From JBDHXE01 sp035445085 (lineage in GTDB: Bacteria; Bacteroidota; Ignavibacteria; Kapaibacteriales; UBA2268): 64,000 nt of DNA. Under the pieces are notes generated by a model, which was not told where the DNA came from, did not search any database, and was given only the letters and a program-made list of their open reading frames with translations. This document shows, one piece after another, positions 9,369 to 18,556 of the stretch. Location of the stretch: the NCBI GenBank assembly GCA_035445085.1, contig DAOMQA010000002.1, forward strand, positions 124,001 through 188,000, read 5' to 3'. The translations under genes and the position numbers were made by a program. Each line of letters starts with the position of its first letter. The first letter of the stretch is position 1.

Positions 9369-11201
9369 ATGTGCGGTATAGTTGGATATATAGGTAACGA
9401 TAAAGTTTCTAATATATTAATCAATGGTTTAAAAAGAATGGAATACAGAGGCTATGACTCTGCAGGACTTACAATTTATCAAGATGATAAATTATATACT
9501 ATCAAAAAGAAGGGAAAAGTAAGCGAATTAGAAAAGTTAGTTGATCATAGCTTTTTTAATTCAACTATCGGCATAGCCCATACTCGTTGGGCCACTCACG
9601 GCTTTCCGAACGACATAAATGCACACCCACATTCAGATAATACAGGTAATATAACTATTGTACATAATGGTATCATAGAAAACTATTCGGTATTAAAAAA
9701 AGCTTTACTTAATGATGGTTATAGCTTTCATACTGACACAGATACAGAAGTATTAGCGGTGTTTATCGGTGCAATGTACGACAAAGTAAAAGATTTGGAG
9801 ACTGCTGTAAGATTAGCTCTTAACGAAGTAGATGGCACTTTTGGAATATTAGTAATTAGCAAATATAAACCAGATACTATTATTGCTGCTAGACGTGGCT
9901 CCCCGCTGTTAGTAGGTATTGGCGATAATGAATATATAGCAGCCTCTGATGCATCTGCTATTATACAATTTACTAATCAAGTAATATACCTGAATGATAA
10001 TGAATTAGCAGTAATTTCAAGAAATGGCTATTATACTAAAACAATAGATAACGAAACCACTCAACGTGAAATTGAAGAAATTGAATATGACTTAGAGCAA
10101 ATTGAAAAAGGTGGCTTTGAGCACTTTATGCTTAAAGAAATTTTTGAACAAGCAGAAACAATACATAATGCGTATAGGGGCAGATTATTAGTTGATGAAG
10201 GTGAGGTAAAACTTGGAGGCTTACGCAATATAGAAGATAAGCTAAGAAATTGTAACCGCATTATCATTACAGCTTGCGGCACGTCTTGGCATGCTGGCTT
10301 AGTTGGCGAATATCTTATTGAAAATTTAGCAAATATACCCGTTGAAGTAGAGTATGCTTCAGAATTTAGATATAGAAACCCCGTTATATATAAAGATGAT
10401 ATTGTAATAGCCATATCTCAAAGTGGCGAAACAGCTGATACATTAGCAGCAGTTAAAGAAGCCAAACAAAAGGGGGCAACAGTTATAGGTATAGTAAACG
10501 TAGTAGGCTCTACAATAGCAAGAGAAACGGATGCAGGTGTATATGCTCACGCTGGTCCTGAAATTGGGGTAGCATCTACTAAAGCTTTTACATCACAACT
10601 CACAGTGCTTTTACTAATCGCCTTAAAATTAGGTAGGATGAGGCAGTTGAGTAAGCATAGTGCTATTGAAATAGCTAAAGAATTGCTTAATTTGCCAAAC
10701 AAAATCAATAGTATTTTGGAACAAGCAGACAACATTAAAGAAATTACAAGCCATTTTAAACATACAAGGAATTTTCTTTATTTAGGTAGAGGCTATAATT
10801 TCCCAGTTGCTTTAGAAGGAGCTTTAAAACTTAAGGAAATATCATATATTCATGCTGAAGGTTACCCCGCAGCAGAAATGAAACATGGACCTATTGCTTT
10901 AATTGATGAAAATATGCCCGTAGTTTTTATAGCGACAAAAGATGAAATATACGATAAGGTAATTTCTAATATTGAGGAAGTAAAAGCAAGAAAAGGTAAG
11001 GTAATAGCAATTGCTACAGAGGGCGACGATAGAATTAAAAGTGTAGCGGATTATGTGATTTATATCCCCGACACTTTAAGCATGCTAATACCAATTTTGT
11101 CCGTTATACCTTTACAGTTGCTTGCATATTATATGGCATTAGAGCTTGGTTGGGATATAGATAAGCCAAGAAATTTAGCTAAAAGCGTAACAGTCGAATA
11201 G
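9369..11201 (+). CDS. glmS: glutamine-fructose-6-phosphate aminotransferase (isomerizing)
   Basis: Makes glucosamine 6-phosphate from fructose 6-phosphate and glutamine, the entry to peptidoglycan and LPS amino sugars. The N-terminal Ntn glutaminase domain begins MCGIVGYIG, so Cys2 becomes the N-terminal nucleophile. HTRWATHG and HNGIIENY are present. Two SIS domains follow, with TACGTSWHAG (about 310), SQSGETADT (about 350) and LGRGYNFPVALEGALKLKE (about 475). The C-terminus ends in the conserved DKPRNLAKSVTVE. The 610-residue length is standard. There is no glmS ribozyme-like leader; the 61-base upstream gap is too short. The sugar dehydrogenase gene follows after 16 bases. Confidence 0.97.
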   Translation: MCGIVGYIGNDKVSNILINGLKRMEYRGYDSAGLTIYQDDKLYTIKKKGKVSELEKLVDHSFFNSTIGIAHTRWATHGFPNDINAHPHSDNTGNITIVHNGIIENYSVLKKALLNDGYSFHTDTDTEVLAVFIGAMYDKVKDLETAVRLALNEVDGTFGILVISKYKPDTIIAARRGSPLLVGIGDNEYIAASDASAIIQFTNQVIYLNDNELAVISRNGYYTKTIDNETTQREIEEIEYDLEQIEKGGFEHFMLKEIFEQAETIHNAYRGRLLVDEGEVKLGGLRNIEDKLRNCNRIIITACGTSWHAGLVGEYLIENLANIPVEVEYASEFRYRNPVIYKDDIVIAISQSGETADTLAAVKEAKQKGATVIGIVNVVGSTIARETDAGVYAHAGPEIGVASTKAFTSQLTVLLLIALKLGRMRQLSKHSAIEIAKELLNLPNKINSILEQADNIKEITSHFKHTRNFLYLGRGYNFPVALEGALKLKEISYIHAEGYPAAEMKHGPIALIDENMPVVFIATKDEIYDKVISNIEEVKARKGKVIAIATEGDDRIKSVADYVIYIPDTLSMLIPILSVIPLQLLAYYMALELGWDIDKPRNLAKSVTVE

Positions 11202-11217
11202 TAAAAAGGCAAAAATA

Positions 11218-12489
11218 ATGAAAGTATCTATAATTGGATTAGGATATGTTGGTTTACCTTTAGCTTGTGCTATTGCTATCAAAACCAATAATGAAGTTAT
11301 TGGTTTTGATAAAAACCCAACAAAAATTGAATCCATTAAAAAAGGGATTTGCCCGATTGATGATGAGCAATGTAAAAAAGATTTGCAAGTAGTCAATTTA
11401 AATGTTGATTTTGAGTCAAAAATAATTAGCAATAGTGATATTTATATAATTTGTGTTCCAACACCAGTATTAAATGACTACACACCAGACCTAACTCCAG
11501 TGAAAACTGCAAGTTATGAAGTGGCTAAGTATTTAAAGAAAGGACAGAATGTAATTATTGAATCTACAATTAATCCGGGAGTATGCGAGGAAGTTGTAGT
11601 TCCAATCTTAGAGCAAGAAACAGGATTGAAAGTTGGTATTGACTTTAATGTAGCCCATTGCCCCGAAAGAATAAATCCAGGCGATCCTAATTGGAATGTA
11701 TATAATATTCCAAGAAATATCGGCTCTACTAGCGAGGAAGCTACAAAGCTCTTAGCTAATTTTTATCGTAGTTTTGTAAGTGCAGAAATAAACGAAATGC
11801 CTAACTTAAAAACAGCCGAAGCTACAAAAATTATTGAAAATACATTTAGAGATATAAATATTGCCTTTGTAAATGAATTATCAAAGTCTTTTGATGTGCT
11901 TGGAATAGACCTCATGGCAGTAATTAAAGGCGCCTCTAATAAACCTTTTGCATTTATGCCTCATTTCCCAAGCTGTGGCGTTGGAGGTCATTGTATTCCA
12001 GTTGACCCATATTATTTAATAGAAAGAGCTAAGCAAAGCGGTTTTGACCATAAGTTTTTAAAGTTAGCCCGTGAAATAAATAATTCGATGCCAGAATATA
12101 CAATCGACCTTTTGATTGATGCTTTAAATGAATATGAATTGCCAATTAAAAACACTAAAATTGGCTTATTAGGACTATCCTATAAGGCAGATGTAGGCGA
12201 TATCAGGGAAAGCCCATCAATTAAGCTCCAGAATTTCTTGATTGAAAAGGGTGCTGATTTATATGTTTACGACCCATACTTTTTGGACAAAAGTAATACT
12301 AAATCTTTAGATGAAATATTAGATAAATCTTTTGCAATATTGATAGCAACAAACCATAATATATTTACGAACTTAAATTCAGAGACATTAATTAAGCATA
12401 ATATAAAAATAGTGATTGATGGCAAAAACTGCTTAGATAAAAAGGATATTTTGAACGCAGGCCTATATTACAAAGGTATTGGCACTTAA
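11218..12489 (+). CDS. nucleotide sugar dehydrogenase (UDP-N-acetyl-hexosamine or UDP-glucose type)
   Basis: NAD-dependent, four-electron oxidation of a UDP-sugar C6 to the uronic acid, supplying surface polysaccharide. The NAD fold starts with GLGYVG (7-12). The central domain holds EATKIIENTFRDINIAFVNEL. The catalytic cysteine is Cys259 in CGVGGHCIPVDPYYL, and the C-terminal substrate domain contains LGLSYKADVGDIRESPS. The CGVGGHCIPVDPYY form and 423-residue length favour the WbpA/WbpO/TviB branch (UDP-GlcNAc or UDP-GalNAc dehydrogenase) over classical UDP-glucose dehydrogenase, but the substrate cannot be fixed from sequence. Coupling to glmS fits UDP-amino sugar chemistry. Confidence 0.9.
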   Translation: MKVSIIGLGYVGLPLACAIAIKTNNEVIGFDKNPTKIESIKKGICPIDDEQCKKDLQVVNLNVDFESKIISNSDIYIICVPTPVLNDYTPDLTPVKTASYEVAKYLKKGQNVIIESTINPGVCEEVVVPILEQETGLKVGIDFNVAHCPERINPGDPNWNVYNIPRNIGSTSEEATKLLANFYRSFVSAEINEMPNLKTAEATKIIENTFRDINIAFVNELSKSFDVLGIDLMAVIKGASNKPFAFMPHFPSCGVGGHCIPVDPYYLIERAKQSGFDHKFLKLAREINNSMPEYTIDLLIDALNEYELPIKNTKIGLLGLSYKADVGDIRESPSIKLQNFLIEKGADLYVYDPYFLDKSNTKSLDEILDKSFAILIATNHNIFTNLNSETLIKHNIKIVIDGKNCLDKKDILNAGLYYKGIGT

Positions 12490-12567
12490 TATTTTATATT
12501 ATATTTTTTTGTCATAATTAATAAATTGCTTAAATTGCACTTTTAATATTTAAAGTGAGAATTAAGA

Positions 12568-12969
12568 ATGAGCATTTTACAAGAATTTAAAGAATTTGCA
12601 GTTAAAGGCAATGTGGTCGATATGGCTGTTGGTATCATTATAGGTGGTGCCTTCGGTAAAATTGTCTCTTCATTTGTAAATGATGTAATAATGCCCCCTA
12701 TAGGAGCTATGTTAGGCGGCGTTGATTTTTCCAGTTTACAAATAATAGTAAAAGACGCAATAGGGGACACTCCAGCAGTAGCTATTAAATACGGTGTCTT
12801 TTTAAATACTGTAATTGATTTTCTTATAGTTGCTTTTACTATCTTTCTGTTAGTAAAGATAATGAACAAGCTAAAAAGGAAAGAAGAGGAAGCTACACCA
12901 GCTGCACCAGCACCAACTCCAGAAGATATATTGCTTTTAAGGGAAATCCGCGACCAGTTAAAGAAGTAA
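12568..12969 (+). CDS. mscL: large-conductance mechanosensitive channel MscL
   Basis: Inner-membrane pentameric channel that opens under high membrane tension and releases solutes in hypo-osmotic shock. The 133 residues have the family layout: an amphipathic N-terminus (EFKEFAVKGNVVDMAVGIIIGGAFGKIVSS) with the glycine-rich TM1, a periplasmic loop, TM2 (about residues 70-95), and a charged C-terminal helix after a proline/alanine linker. GTGAGAA precedes the ATG. The gene ends 10 bases before a strong hairpin shared with convergent cheW. Confidence 0.95.
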   Translation: MSILQEFKEFAVKGNVVDMAVGIIIGGAFGKIVSSFVNDVIMPPIGAMLGGVDFSSLQIIVKDAIGDTPAVAIKYGVFLNTVIDFLIVAFTIFLLVKIMNKLKRKEEEATPAAPAPTPEDILLLREIRDQLKK

Positions 12970-12978
12970 CCATAAACA

Positions 12979-13011
12979 AAGGGAAGTACAATATCAGAAT
13001 TGTCTTCCCTT
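12979..13011. terminator. bidirectional hairpin between convergent mscL and cheW
   Basis: AAGGGAAG (12979-12986) pairs with CTTCCCTT (13004-13011). After a single bulged T the stem continues as ACAAT (12988-12992) with ATTGT (12999-13003), giving 13 base pairs around a six-base loop. It lies exactly between two converging genes, as expected for a two-way terminator, although the U-tracts on both sides are short. Confidence 0.75.
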
Positions 13012-13030
13012 ACGCTATAATATATTTATA

Positions 13031-13531
13031 TTAGGCAACTAAGTCGTCAATCGCATCCATTTCATTTGTAACTAATATTTTTGCTAAATCTAAAAGAATC
13101 AACATTCTATCGTCTAACTTTCCTATTGAGGTTATATAACGCGACTCTATACCTGCAACCATTCTCGGCGGTTCTTCTGTTACAGACTTGTTAATTCTTA
13201 GGACTTCATTTACCTTGTCTACTATAAATCCAATTGTATTTGTTTCAATTTCTACAATGATAATTCTAGTATGATTATCAAATTCCTTTTTCATTAGCCC
13301 TAATTTTTCCCTTAAATCAATAATAGGAATAACTTTGCCACGTAAATTAATTATTCCTTCAACAAAAGTAGGTGCATTAGGAACTTTGGTGATTAGGCTC
13401 ATTCTATTGATTTCCTTAACCATCAGTATATCAACGCCAAACTCCTCCTCACCAATATGAAAACTAACCAACTGCAATATATCGCTATTGCCAGAAGTAT
13501 GCGAAACACCTTTTTCATTAGTACTTTTCAT
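13031..13531 (-). CDS. cheW: chemotaxis coupling protein CheW
   Basis: Single CheW domain of 166 residues, the scaffold that links methyl-accepting chemoreceptors to the CheA kinase. It shows the family features: LVSFHIGEEEFGVDILMVKEINR at the start, PNAPTFVEGIINLRGKVIPIIDLREKLGL in the middle, and FIVDKVNEVLRI later. The ATG is preceded by AAGGAG with seven bases between. No cheA, receptor or cheR lies in the window; the only other chemotaxis gene is cheB, 47 kb away. Its partners must be elsewhere. Confidence 0.93.
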   Translation of the reverse strand: MKSTNEKGVSHTSGNSDILQLVSFHIGEEEFGVDILMVKEINRMSLITKVPNAPTFVEGIINLRGKVIPIIDLREKLGLMKKEFDNHTRIIIVEIETNTIGFIVDKVNEVLRINKSVTEEPPRMVAGIESRYITSIGKLDDRMLILLDLAKILVTNEMDAIDDLVA

Positions 13532-13602
13532 TTTCTTGCTCCTTACTATTTTTATAATTACAATTTAACTAAATGTTATGATAAAAAGAAAGTATTTTTA
13601 TT

Positions 13603-14247
13603 TTATTTTAACTTTTCTTTAAATAATTTCTCTAACTTTTCTAACTTAGGCGATATTACAAAAGTACAATAAGCTTGTTCCTTATTGTTAGAATAATATT
13701 GTTGATGGTAATCTTCTGCAATATAAAACTCCTTTAATGGGCTTACTTCAGTTATAATCTTTGAAGAATATGCTTTATTGGATTCAAGTTGCCTTATCTT
13801 GTCTATGGCTATATGTTGTTGTTCTAAATTTTTATAAAAAATAACGGAGCGGTATTGAGTACCTATATCTGCACCTTGCTTATTTAATGTAGTAGGATCG
13901 TGAGTAGCAAAAAATACATCAAGTAATGATTCCATGCTAATTATTTCATTATTAAAGAATATTCTAATAACTTCTGCATGATTAGTTGTTCCAGTGCATA
14001 CCTCTTTATAGTTTGGCTTAATTGTATTACCACCAGCATATCCAGCTTCAACCTTAACAACTCCTTTTAATTCACTAAACACCGCTTCTGTACACCAAAA
14101 GCAACCGCCACCTATTACTAAAGTGTCGTTGAATATATTCATCTCTTTCTCCTTACTAACAGTCCTACCTTCATTTTCTGAAAGGCAGGACTGAATAAAA
14201 AACATCAAAAACAAGGCTACAATATTTAAAGTAATTTTATTTATCAC
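13603..14247 (-). CDS. msrA: peptide-methionine (S)-S-oxide reductase, lipoprotein form
   Basis: Repairs methionine-S-sulfoxide in proteins. The catalytic GGGCFWCTEAVF motif is at 46-57, with nucleophile Cys49 and a second cysteine at 52. The HDPTT and GTQYRSVIF segments follow, and the C-terminus has EDYHQQYY. Before the domain is a signal sequence with a lipobox (FIQSC, Cys21), so the enzyme is probably membrane anchored in the periplasm rather than cytosolic. The start is GTG at 14247; later in-frame ATGs fall inside the signal or beyond it. It lies five bases downstream of the DUF3108 gene. Confidence 0.93.
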   Translation of the reverse strand: MINKITLNIVALFLMFFIQSCLSENEGRTVSKEKEMNIFNDTLVIGGGCFWCTEAVFSELKGVVKVEAGYAGGNTIKPNYKEVCTGTTNHAEVIRIFFNNEIISMESLLDVFFATHDPTTLNKQGADIGTQYRSVIFYKNLEQQHIAIDKIRQLESNKAYSSKIITEVSPLKEFYIAEDYHQQYYSNNKEQAYCTFVISPKLEKLEKLFKEKLK

Positions 14248-14252
14248 TTTAA

Positions 14253-15047
14253 TTAATTACCTTTTGGCGGTTGCCAATCGCCTCTTTTCCATTTAACTAA
14301 TTGTATTTCTACGTTACCTACATAAACATTCATTAATGCTTTTATTGGTACGCGTGCTTCATCATCAGAAAACCAACCTTGGAAATATCCCTTTAAGCCA
14401 TAAATTCCTTCCCAATCTGCCCTGCCATCAAAATATAAACATTTAATAGGGTATTTTACTGCATCAACCTTAGTATTTTCCTTTTTTCCATGCAAATTTA
14501 TATTAGTATAAGAAACACTTTGGTTCATCAAGGTCGGTATTCTTATCGTCTTTTTTAAATCTGTAAATTGACGTGCAAAAAAGAATAAAGAGCAGCCATC
14601 TAAGACTTTATTATCAAACTTTAACTCGGCAGAATTCTCTAATTTCTTATTTAAATAATTTGTATACTTAGCCACTTTCTTTGTATTGTCAATATCATAG
14701 CTTTCGTACCTCCAAGAGTTTCCGGATTCTTTTAGTTTAGACACGAACTTTTCTGTATAAGTAGCATTTGGTGCAAACCATGATTCAAAAAAACCATGTA
14801 AATCTACAAATGGAATACCTTTTGCACTTTTCATCTCTGCTACAGCATTAACTAACTTTTTACCATTTAATTCTACATAGTCATTAGATGTTATAGTAAT
14901 ATTGCCTAACTTAATACCCATAAAACTAACTTCATATTCTATTACTTCACCAGGGTAAAAAACTACATCGTTCTTTCCTGCAGATTGGGCAACATACAAT
15001 GAAAATAAGAAAACAATACTTAGTAACCATACATACTTTTTAAACAT
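14253..15047 (-). CDS. DUF3108 family secreted protein
   Basis: A 264-residue protein with a clear Sec signal (about 5-22, ending AQSAG). The body resembles the DUF3108 family: VVFYPGEVIEYEVSFMGIKLGNITI at the start, a central YTEKF...WRYESYDID segment, and KCLYFDGRADWEGIYGLKGYFQGWFSDDEARVPIKALMNVYVG near the end. Members are predicted periplasmic beta-rich proteins; function is unknown. GAGGAT precedes the ATG. It forms a two-gene leftward unit with msrA. Confidence 0.75.
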   Translation of the reverse strand: MFKKYVWLLSIVFLFSLYVAQSAGKNDVVFYPGEVIEYEVSFMGIKLGNITITSNDYVELNGKKLVNAVAEMKSAKGIPFVDLHGFFESWFAPNATYTEKFVSKLKESGNSWRYESYDIDNTKKVAKYTNYLNKKLENSAELKFDNKVLDGCSLFFFARQFTDLKKTIRIPTLMNQSVSYTNINLHGKKENTKVDAVKYPIKCLYFDGRADWEGIYGLKGYFQGWFSDDEARVPIKALMNVYVGNVEIQLVKWKRGDWQPPKGN

Positions 15048-15132
15048 ATATCCTCAATTTATAAAATTATATATATCATAAGACGTAAGATTATATTCTT
15101 TGATACAATTGTTGAAATTATTTTTCTTACTT

Positions 15133-15903
15133 ATGTTTAAATCTATATCAAATTGGCTTGAATATCAGAAGGATACCTTTGGTAATAGTACAGCTTTCGA
15201 CCAAAATGATTTAGATATTATTTATAAAAATTTTTCAGAATTAAATACGGTAGAATCACAGTCAAGCGAAAATATGAGTAGTAAAGATATAATAGTTAAT
15301 GATTTCAATTATAAAAAGAATGCTAAGACCATTGCCCAAGATTGGTATAACTCTAATAATCTAATGGAGCTAAACAATTCAATTAAAAATTGTATGGAAT
15401 GTCCATTAGGCGATACTCGAACTAATTTCGTATTTGGATCTGGCAACCCAAATGCTGATATAATGATTATTGGTGAGGCACCAGGTGCAGACGAAGACGA
15501 ACAAGGCTTACCTTTCGTAGGTAGGGCTGGGCAACTTCTTACAAATATGCTTGAAGCGATACAAATCAAGCGAGAAGAAGTTTATATAGCAAATATTATT
15601 AAATGCAGACCTCCAAATAATAGACGCCCAACTACTGTTGAAATAAATGAATGCGAACCTTATTTATATAAACAAATCGAACTAATCAAGCCAAAATTAA
15701 TACTAGTGCTTGGTTTAACTGCCGTTAGCTCTTTACTAAAAAAAGAATATAAGATGAGTGAAATTAGAGGGACTATTATTGATTTTCGTGGTGCCAAATT
15801 ATTAATTACATATCACCCTGCAGCACTTTTGAGGAATCCCAATTGGAAAAAGCCCGCATGGGAAGACCTCAAATTGTTAAAGCAAATGTATGATAAACTA
15901 TAA
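15133..15903 (+). CDS. family 4 uracil-DNA glycosylase (iron-sulfur)
   Basis: Removes uracil arising from cytosine deamination. Motif A is GEAPGADEDEQG and motif B is HPAALLRN near the C-terminus. The four [4Fe-4S] ligands are recognisable as CMEC (after LNNSIKN) and the pair in IIKCRPPNNRRPTTVEINECEP, which defines family 4 against classical Ung. I chose the ATG at 15133 (256 residues); a TTG at 15100 would add 11 hydrophobic residues without an obvious ribosome site. The N-terminal 70 or so residues before the Fe-S region are low in similarity to anything I recognise. It converges on the carboxyltransferase gene with a one-base gap. Confidence 0.88.
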   Translation: MFKSISNWLEYQKDTFGNSTAFDQNDLDIIYKNFSELNTVESQSSENMSSKDIIVNDFNYKKNAKTIAQDWYNSNNLMELNNSIKNCMECPLGDTRTNFVFGSGNPNADIMIIGEAPGADEDEQGLPFVGRAGQLLTNMLEAIQIKREEVYIANIIKCRPPNNRRPTTVEINECEPYLYKQIELIKPKLILVLGLTAVSSLLKKEYKMSEIRGTIIDFRGAKLLITYHPAALLRNPNWKKPAWEDLKLLKQMYDKL

Positions 15904-15904
15904 A

Positions 15905-17476
15905 CTACAAAGGTATATTATCATGTTTTTTAGTAGGATTTTTATCAACCTTATTTTCTAATAAAGAGAAAGCTTCTATAAGCATTTTTCGCGTATACTT
16001 TGGCTCAATAACATCATCAATATATCCATAAGATGCGGCTATATAAGGATTTGCAAATTTCTTATTATATTCATCAATCAACTCTTGTTCTTTTGCAACT
16101 GGATCCGTAGCATTATCCATTTCTTTTTTAAATATTATCTCAACGGCTCCTTTTGCTCCCATAACCGCTAATTCTGCTGTAGGCCAAGCATAATTAATAT
16201 CTCCGCGTATATGCTTACTGCTCATAACATCATAAGCACCGCCATATGCTTTGCGTGTTATAACAGTTATTTTAGGAACTGTTGCCTCTGAATATGCAAA
16301 TAATAATTTAGCACCATTAGTAATAATAGCATTCCATTCTTGGTATGAGCCCGGTAAAAATCCAGGTACATCTTCAAAAGTTAATAATGGAATATTAAAA
16401 CAATCACAAAAACGAATAAATCTTGCAGCTTTTTTTGATGCCTCTATATCTAATACACCTGCTAAAACGGCTGGCTGATTAGCAATAACACCTACCGAGC
16501 GACCACCTAATCTCATAAAACCAACGACAATATTTTGAGCATAATCCTTGTGGACTTCAAAGAAATCATTATTATCGGCAATAATATTAATAATGTCTTT
16601 TATATCGTACGGTTGGTTAGGGTTAGCAGGTACTATATAATTTAAATTATCATCAACTCTATCAAGTGGGTCTTCATTCGAAATAAATGGCGCAAACTCT
16701 GAATTATTCTGCGGAATAAATGAAAGTAATTTTTTAGTAATTTCTATCGCCTCAATATCATTTTCAGCTACAAAATGAGCGACCCCGCTCTTGCTTGCAT
16801 GTGTAAAGGCACCGCCTAATTCTTCTGAACTTAGTTCTTCGTGAGTAACTGTTTTTACAACTTTTGGTCCCGTTACAAACATATAAGAAGTGTTTTTAAC
16901 CATAATAATAAAATCAGTTATAGCTGGCGAATACACAGCTCCACCTGCGCAAGGACCCATAATGAGAGATATTTGCGGTACAACACCCGACGCTAATGTA
17001 TTTCTTAGAAATATATCGGCATAAGCTCCTAAAGATATTACACCTTCTTGAACCCTAGCTCCACCACTATCATTTAAACCAATGACAGGCGTTCCAGTTT
17101 TCATAGCCATATCCATTATCTTGCATATCTTTTTACCGTGCATTTCAGCTAAAGAGCCACCTAATACAGTAAAATCTTGTGCAAATAAATATACTTTCTT
17201 GCCTAATATTTCAGCAAACCCAGTAACAACACCATCACCTAATGGAATAGTTTTATCTAAACCAAATTGAGTAGAATGGTGGTGAACTAAAGCATCTATT
17301 TCTCTAAATGTTCCTTTGTCGCAAATTAATTCTAATCTTTCGCGAGCTGTTAATTTTCCTTTATTGTGTTGCGATTCTATACGAGATTTGCCACCGCCTA
17401 ATTTTGCCTTTTCTTTTAATTCATACATTAAGGCAATTTTCTGGTCAATAATTTCTTTATTTGTTTTATCTATCAT
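15905..17476 (-). CDS. acyl-CoA carboxylase carboxyltransferase subunit (PccB/MmdA type)
   Basis: A 523-residue crotonase-fold carboxyltransferase that moves the carboxyl between biotin and an acyl-CoA, most likely propionyl-CoA/methylmalonyl-CoA. Hallmarks are GGGKSRIESQHNKGKLTARERLELI at the N-terminus, the oxyanion glycines in NDSGGARVQEG and GPCAGGAVYSPAITDF, and FEDVPGFLPGSYQEWNAIITNGAKLLFAYSEATVPKITVITRKAYGGAYDVM. Sequence does not separate a biotin carboxylase partner (PccB) from a decarboxylase role (MmdA). No biotin-carrier or biotin carboxylase gene is in the window. It follows the MazG-like gene by 20 bases. Confidence 0.9.
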   Translation of the reverse strand: MIDKTNKEIIDQKIALMYELKEKAKLGGGKSRIESQHNKGKLTARERLELICDKGTFREIDALVHHHSTQFGLDKTIPLGDGVVTGFAEILGKKVYLFAQDFTVLGGSLAEMHGKKICKIMDMAMKTGTPVIGLNDSGGARVQEGVISLGAYADIFLRNTLASGVVPQISLIMGPCAGGAVYSPAITDFIIMVKNTSYMFVTGPKVVKTVTHEELSSEELGGAFTHASKSGVAHFVAENDIEAIEITKKLLSFIPQNNSEFAPFISNEDPLDRVDDNLNYIVPANPNQPYDIKDIINIIADNNDFFEVHKDYAQNIVVGFMRLGGRSVGVIANQPAVLAGVLDIEASKKAARFIRFCDCFNIPLLTFEDVPGFLPGSYQEWNAIITNGAKLLFAYSEATVPKITVITRKAYGGAYDVMSSKHIRGDINYAWPTAELAVMGAKGAVEIIFKKEMDNATDPVAKEQELIDEYNKKFANPYIAASYGYIDDVIEPKYTRKMLIEAFSLLENKVDKNPTKKHDNIPL

Positions 17477-17496
17477 TTTTAATATCTTAGCTTTTT

Positions 17497-17853
17497 TTAA
17501 TATTTCTTTCCTATAGATTCAAGACCTGCTCTTTTATTTTCTATAATATTTAATTTGTTGATTACAGCTTCTTCTAAATTTATTCCGCGAGCATTACAAT
17601 AATTCATTAGAGCAATAAATACATCTGCAGCTTCATCAGCAACTAAAGTAATATCTATATCTCTGCCTTTCCATAATTTTTTTTCTAAATTTGCTAACTC
17701 GCCAGCTTCGCCATTTAATTCTAAGCAAAAAAATTCTGCTGATCTAACAGTAAAATACTTATCTTGATAATCTTGAAATAATTTTTGAATTATTTCAAGA
17801 TTATCATTAATTTTTGCCGTTAATTTTATTTGTTCTTCAGGACAATTATTCAT
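17497..17853 (-). CDS. MazG-like nucleotide pyrophosphohydrolase
   Basis: Small (118 residues) all-alpha NTP pyrophosphohydrolase-like protein. The metal-binding helices are visible as EFFCLELNGEAGELANLEKKLWKG (an ExxE pattern) and ADEAADVFIALMNYC (an ExxD pattern), so it should hydrolyse a (d)NTP to the monophosphate; the substrate is unknown. I chose the ATG at 17853, which overlaps the response-regulator stop by eight bases and suggests translational coupling; a TTG nine bases earlier is possible. Housecleaning or signal-nucleotide removal are both plausible. Confidence 0.75.
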   Translation of the reverse strand: MNNCPEEQIKLTAKINDNLEIIQKLFQDYQDKYFTVRSAEFFCLELNGEAGELANLEKKLWKGRDIDITLVADEAADVFIALMNYCNARGINLEEAVINKLNIIENKRAGLESIGKKY

Positions 17854-18529
17854 CTGCCGCAATTTCTCTCATACGATAACCAACTCCCCTAACACTTTGA
17901 ATTAGTGGCTTATCATTATCACCATCAATTTTCAATCTTAGTCTTTTTATATATACATCTATAATATTAGAATCAGTATCAAAATTATGCCTCCAAACGT
18001 GTTGGGTAATAGTGCTTCTGCTGAGAATTCTATTTTTATTTCTCATTAAATATTCTAATAATGTATATTCTTTGCTTGTCAGTTCAATTTCCCTACCAGC
18101 ACGGTAAGCAATATGAGTTATAGTGTCTAACGTTAATTCACCGCATCTTAATTTAGTTGTCTTCTCTGGAACACTACGCCTTAATAAGGCTCGAATTCTT
18201 GCAATTAACTCGTCAAATTCAAAAGGCTTTGCTAAGTAATCATCAGCCCCAGCGCTTAAGCCTGCTACCTTATCTTCTACATTAGTTCTTGCTGTAAGCA
18301 TCAATATAGGGGTAGATATTCCTGCATCCCTTAGTTCTCTTAAAATTGTAAAACCATCTTTCCCGGGTAACATTACATCTAATATTATTGCATCAAAGTG
18401 GTTATTCATAGCTATTTCTAAGCCCGCAATACCATCTGAAGCAGTATCTACAATATACTTTTCGTCCTCAAGTCCTTGCTTTAAAAAATTAAGAACTTTA
18501 CTTTCATCCTCAACTACCAATAATCTCAT
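17846..18529 (-). CDS. OmpR/PhoB-family response regulator
   Basis: A 227-residue two-domain regulator. The receiver has acidic residues in VVEDES (5-10), phospho-acceptor Asp51 in ILDVMLPG, the threonine of MLTART near 79-82 and Lys101 in AKPFEFDEL. A winged-helix DNA-binding domain follows (ELTSKEYTLLEYLMRNKNRILSR, HVWRHNFDTDSNIIDVYIKRLRLKI, SVRGVGYRM). The ATG at 18529 has GGAG six bases upstream; an upstream TTG was rejected. No histidine kinase gene adjoins it, so it is an orphan here, coupled instead to a MazG-like gene and lying 27 bases after a T9SS cargo gene. Confidence 0.93.
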   Translation of the reverse strand: MRLLVVEDESKVLNFLKQGLEDEKYIVDTASDGIAGLEIAMNNHFDAIILDVMLPGKDGFTILRELRDAGISTPILMLTARTNVEDKVAGLSAGADDYLAKPFEFDELIARIRALLRRSVPEKTTKLRCGELTLDTITHIAYRAGREIELTSKEYTLLEYLMRNKNRILSRSTITQHVWRHNFDTDSNIIDVYIKRLRLKIDGDNDKPLIQSVRGVGYRMREIAADE

Positions 18530-18556
18530 TATTACTCCAATTAACAACTAAATTAA

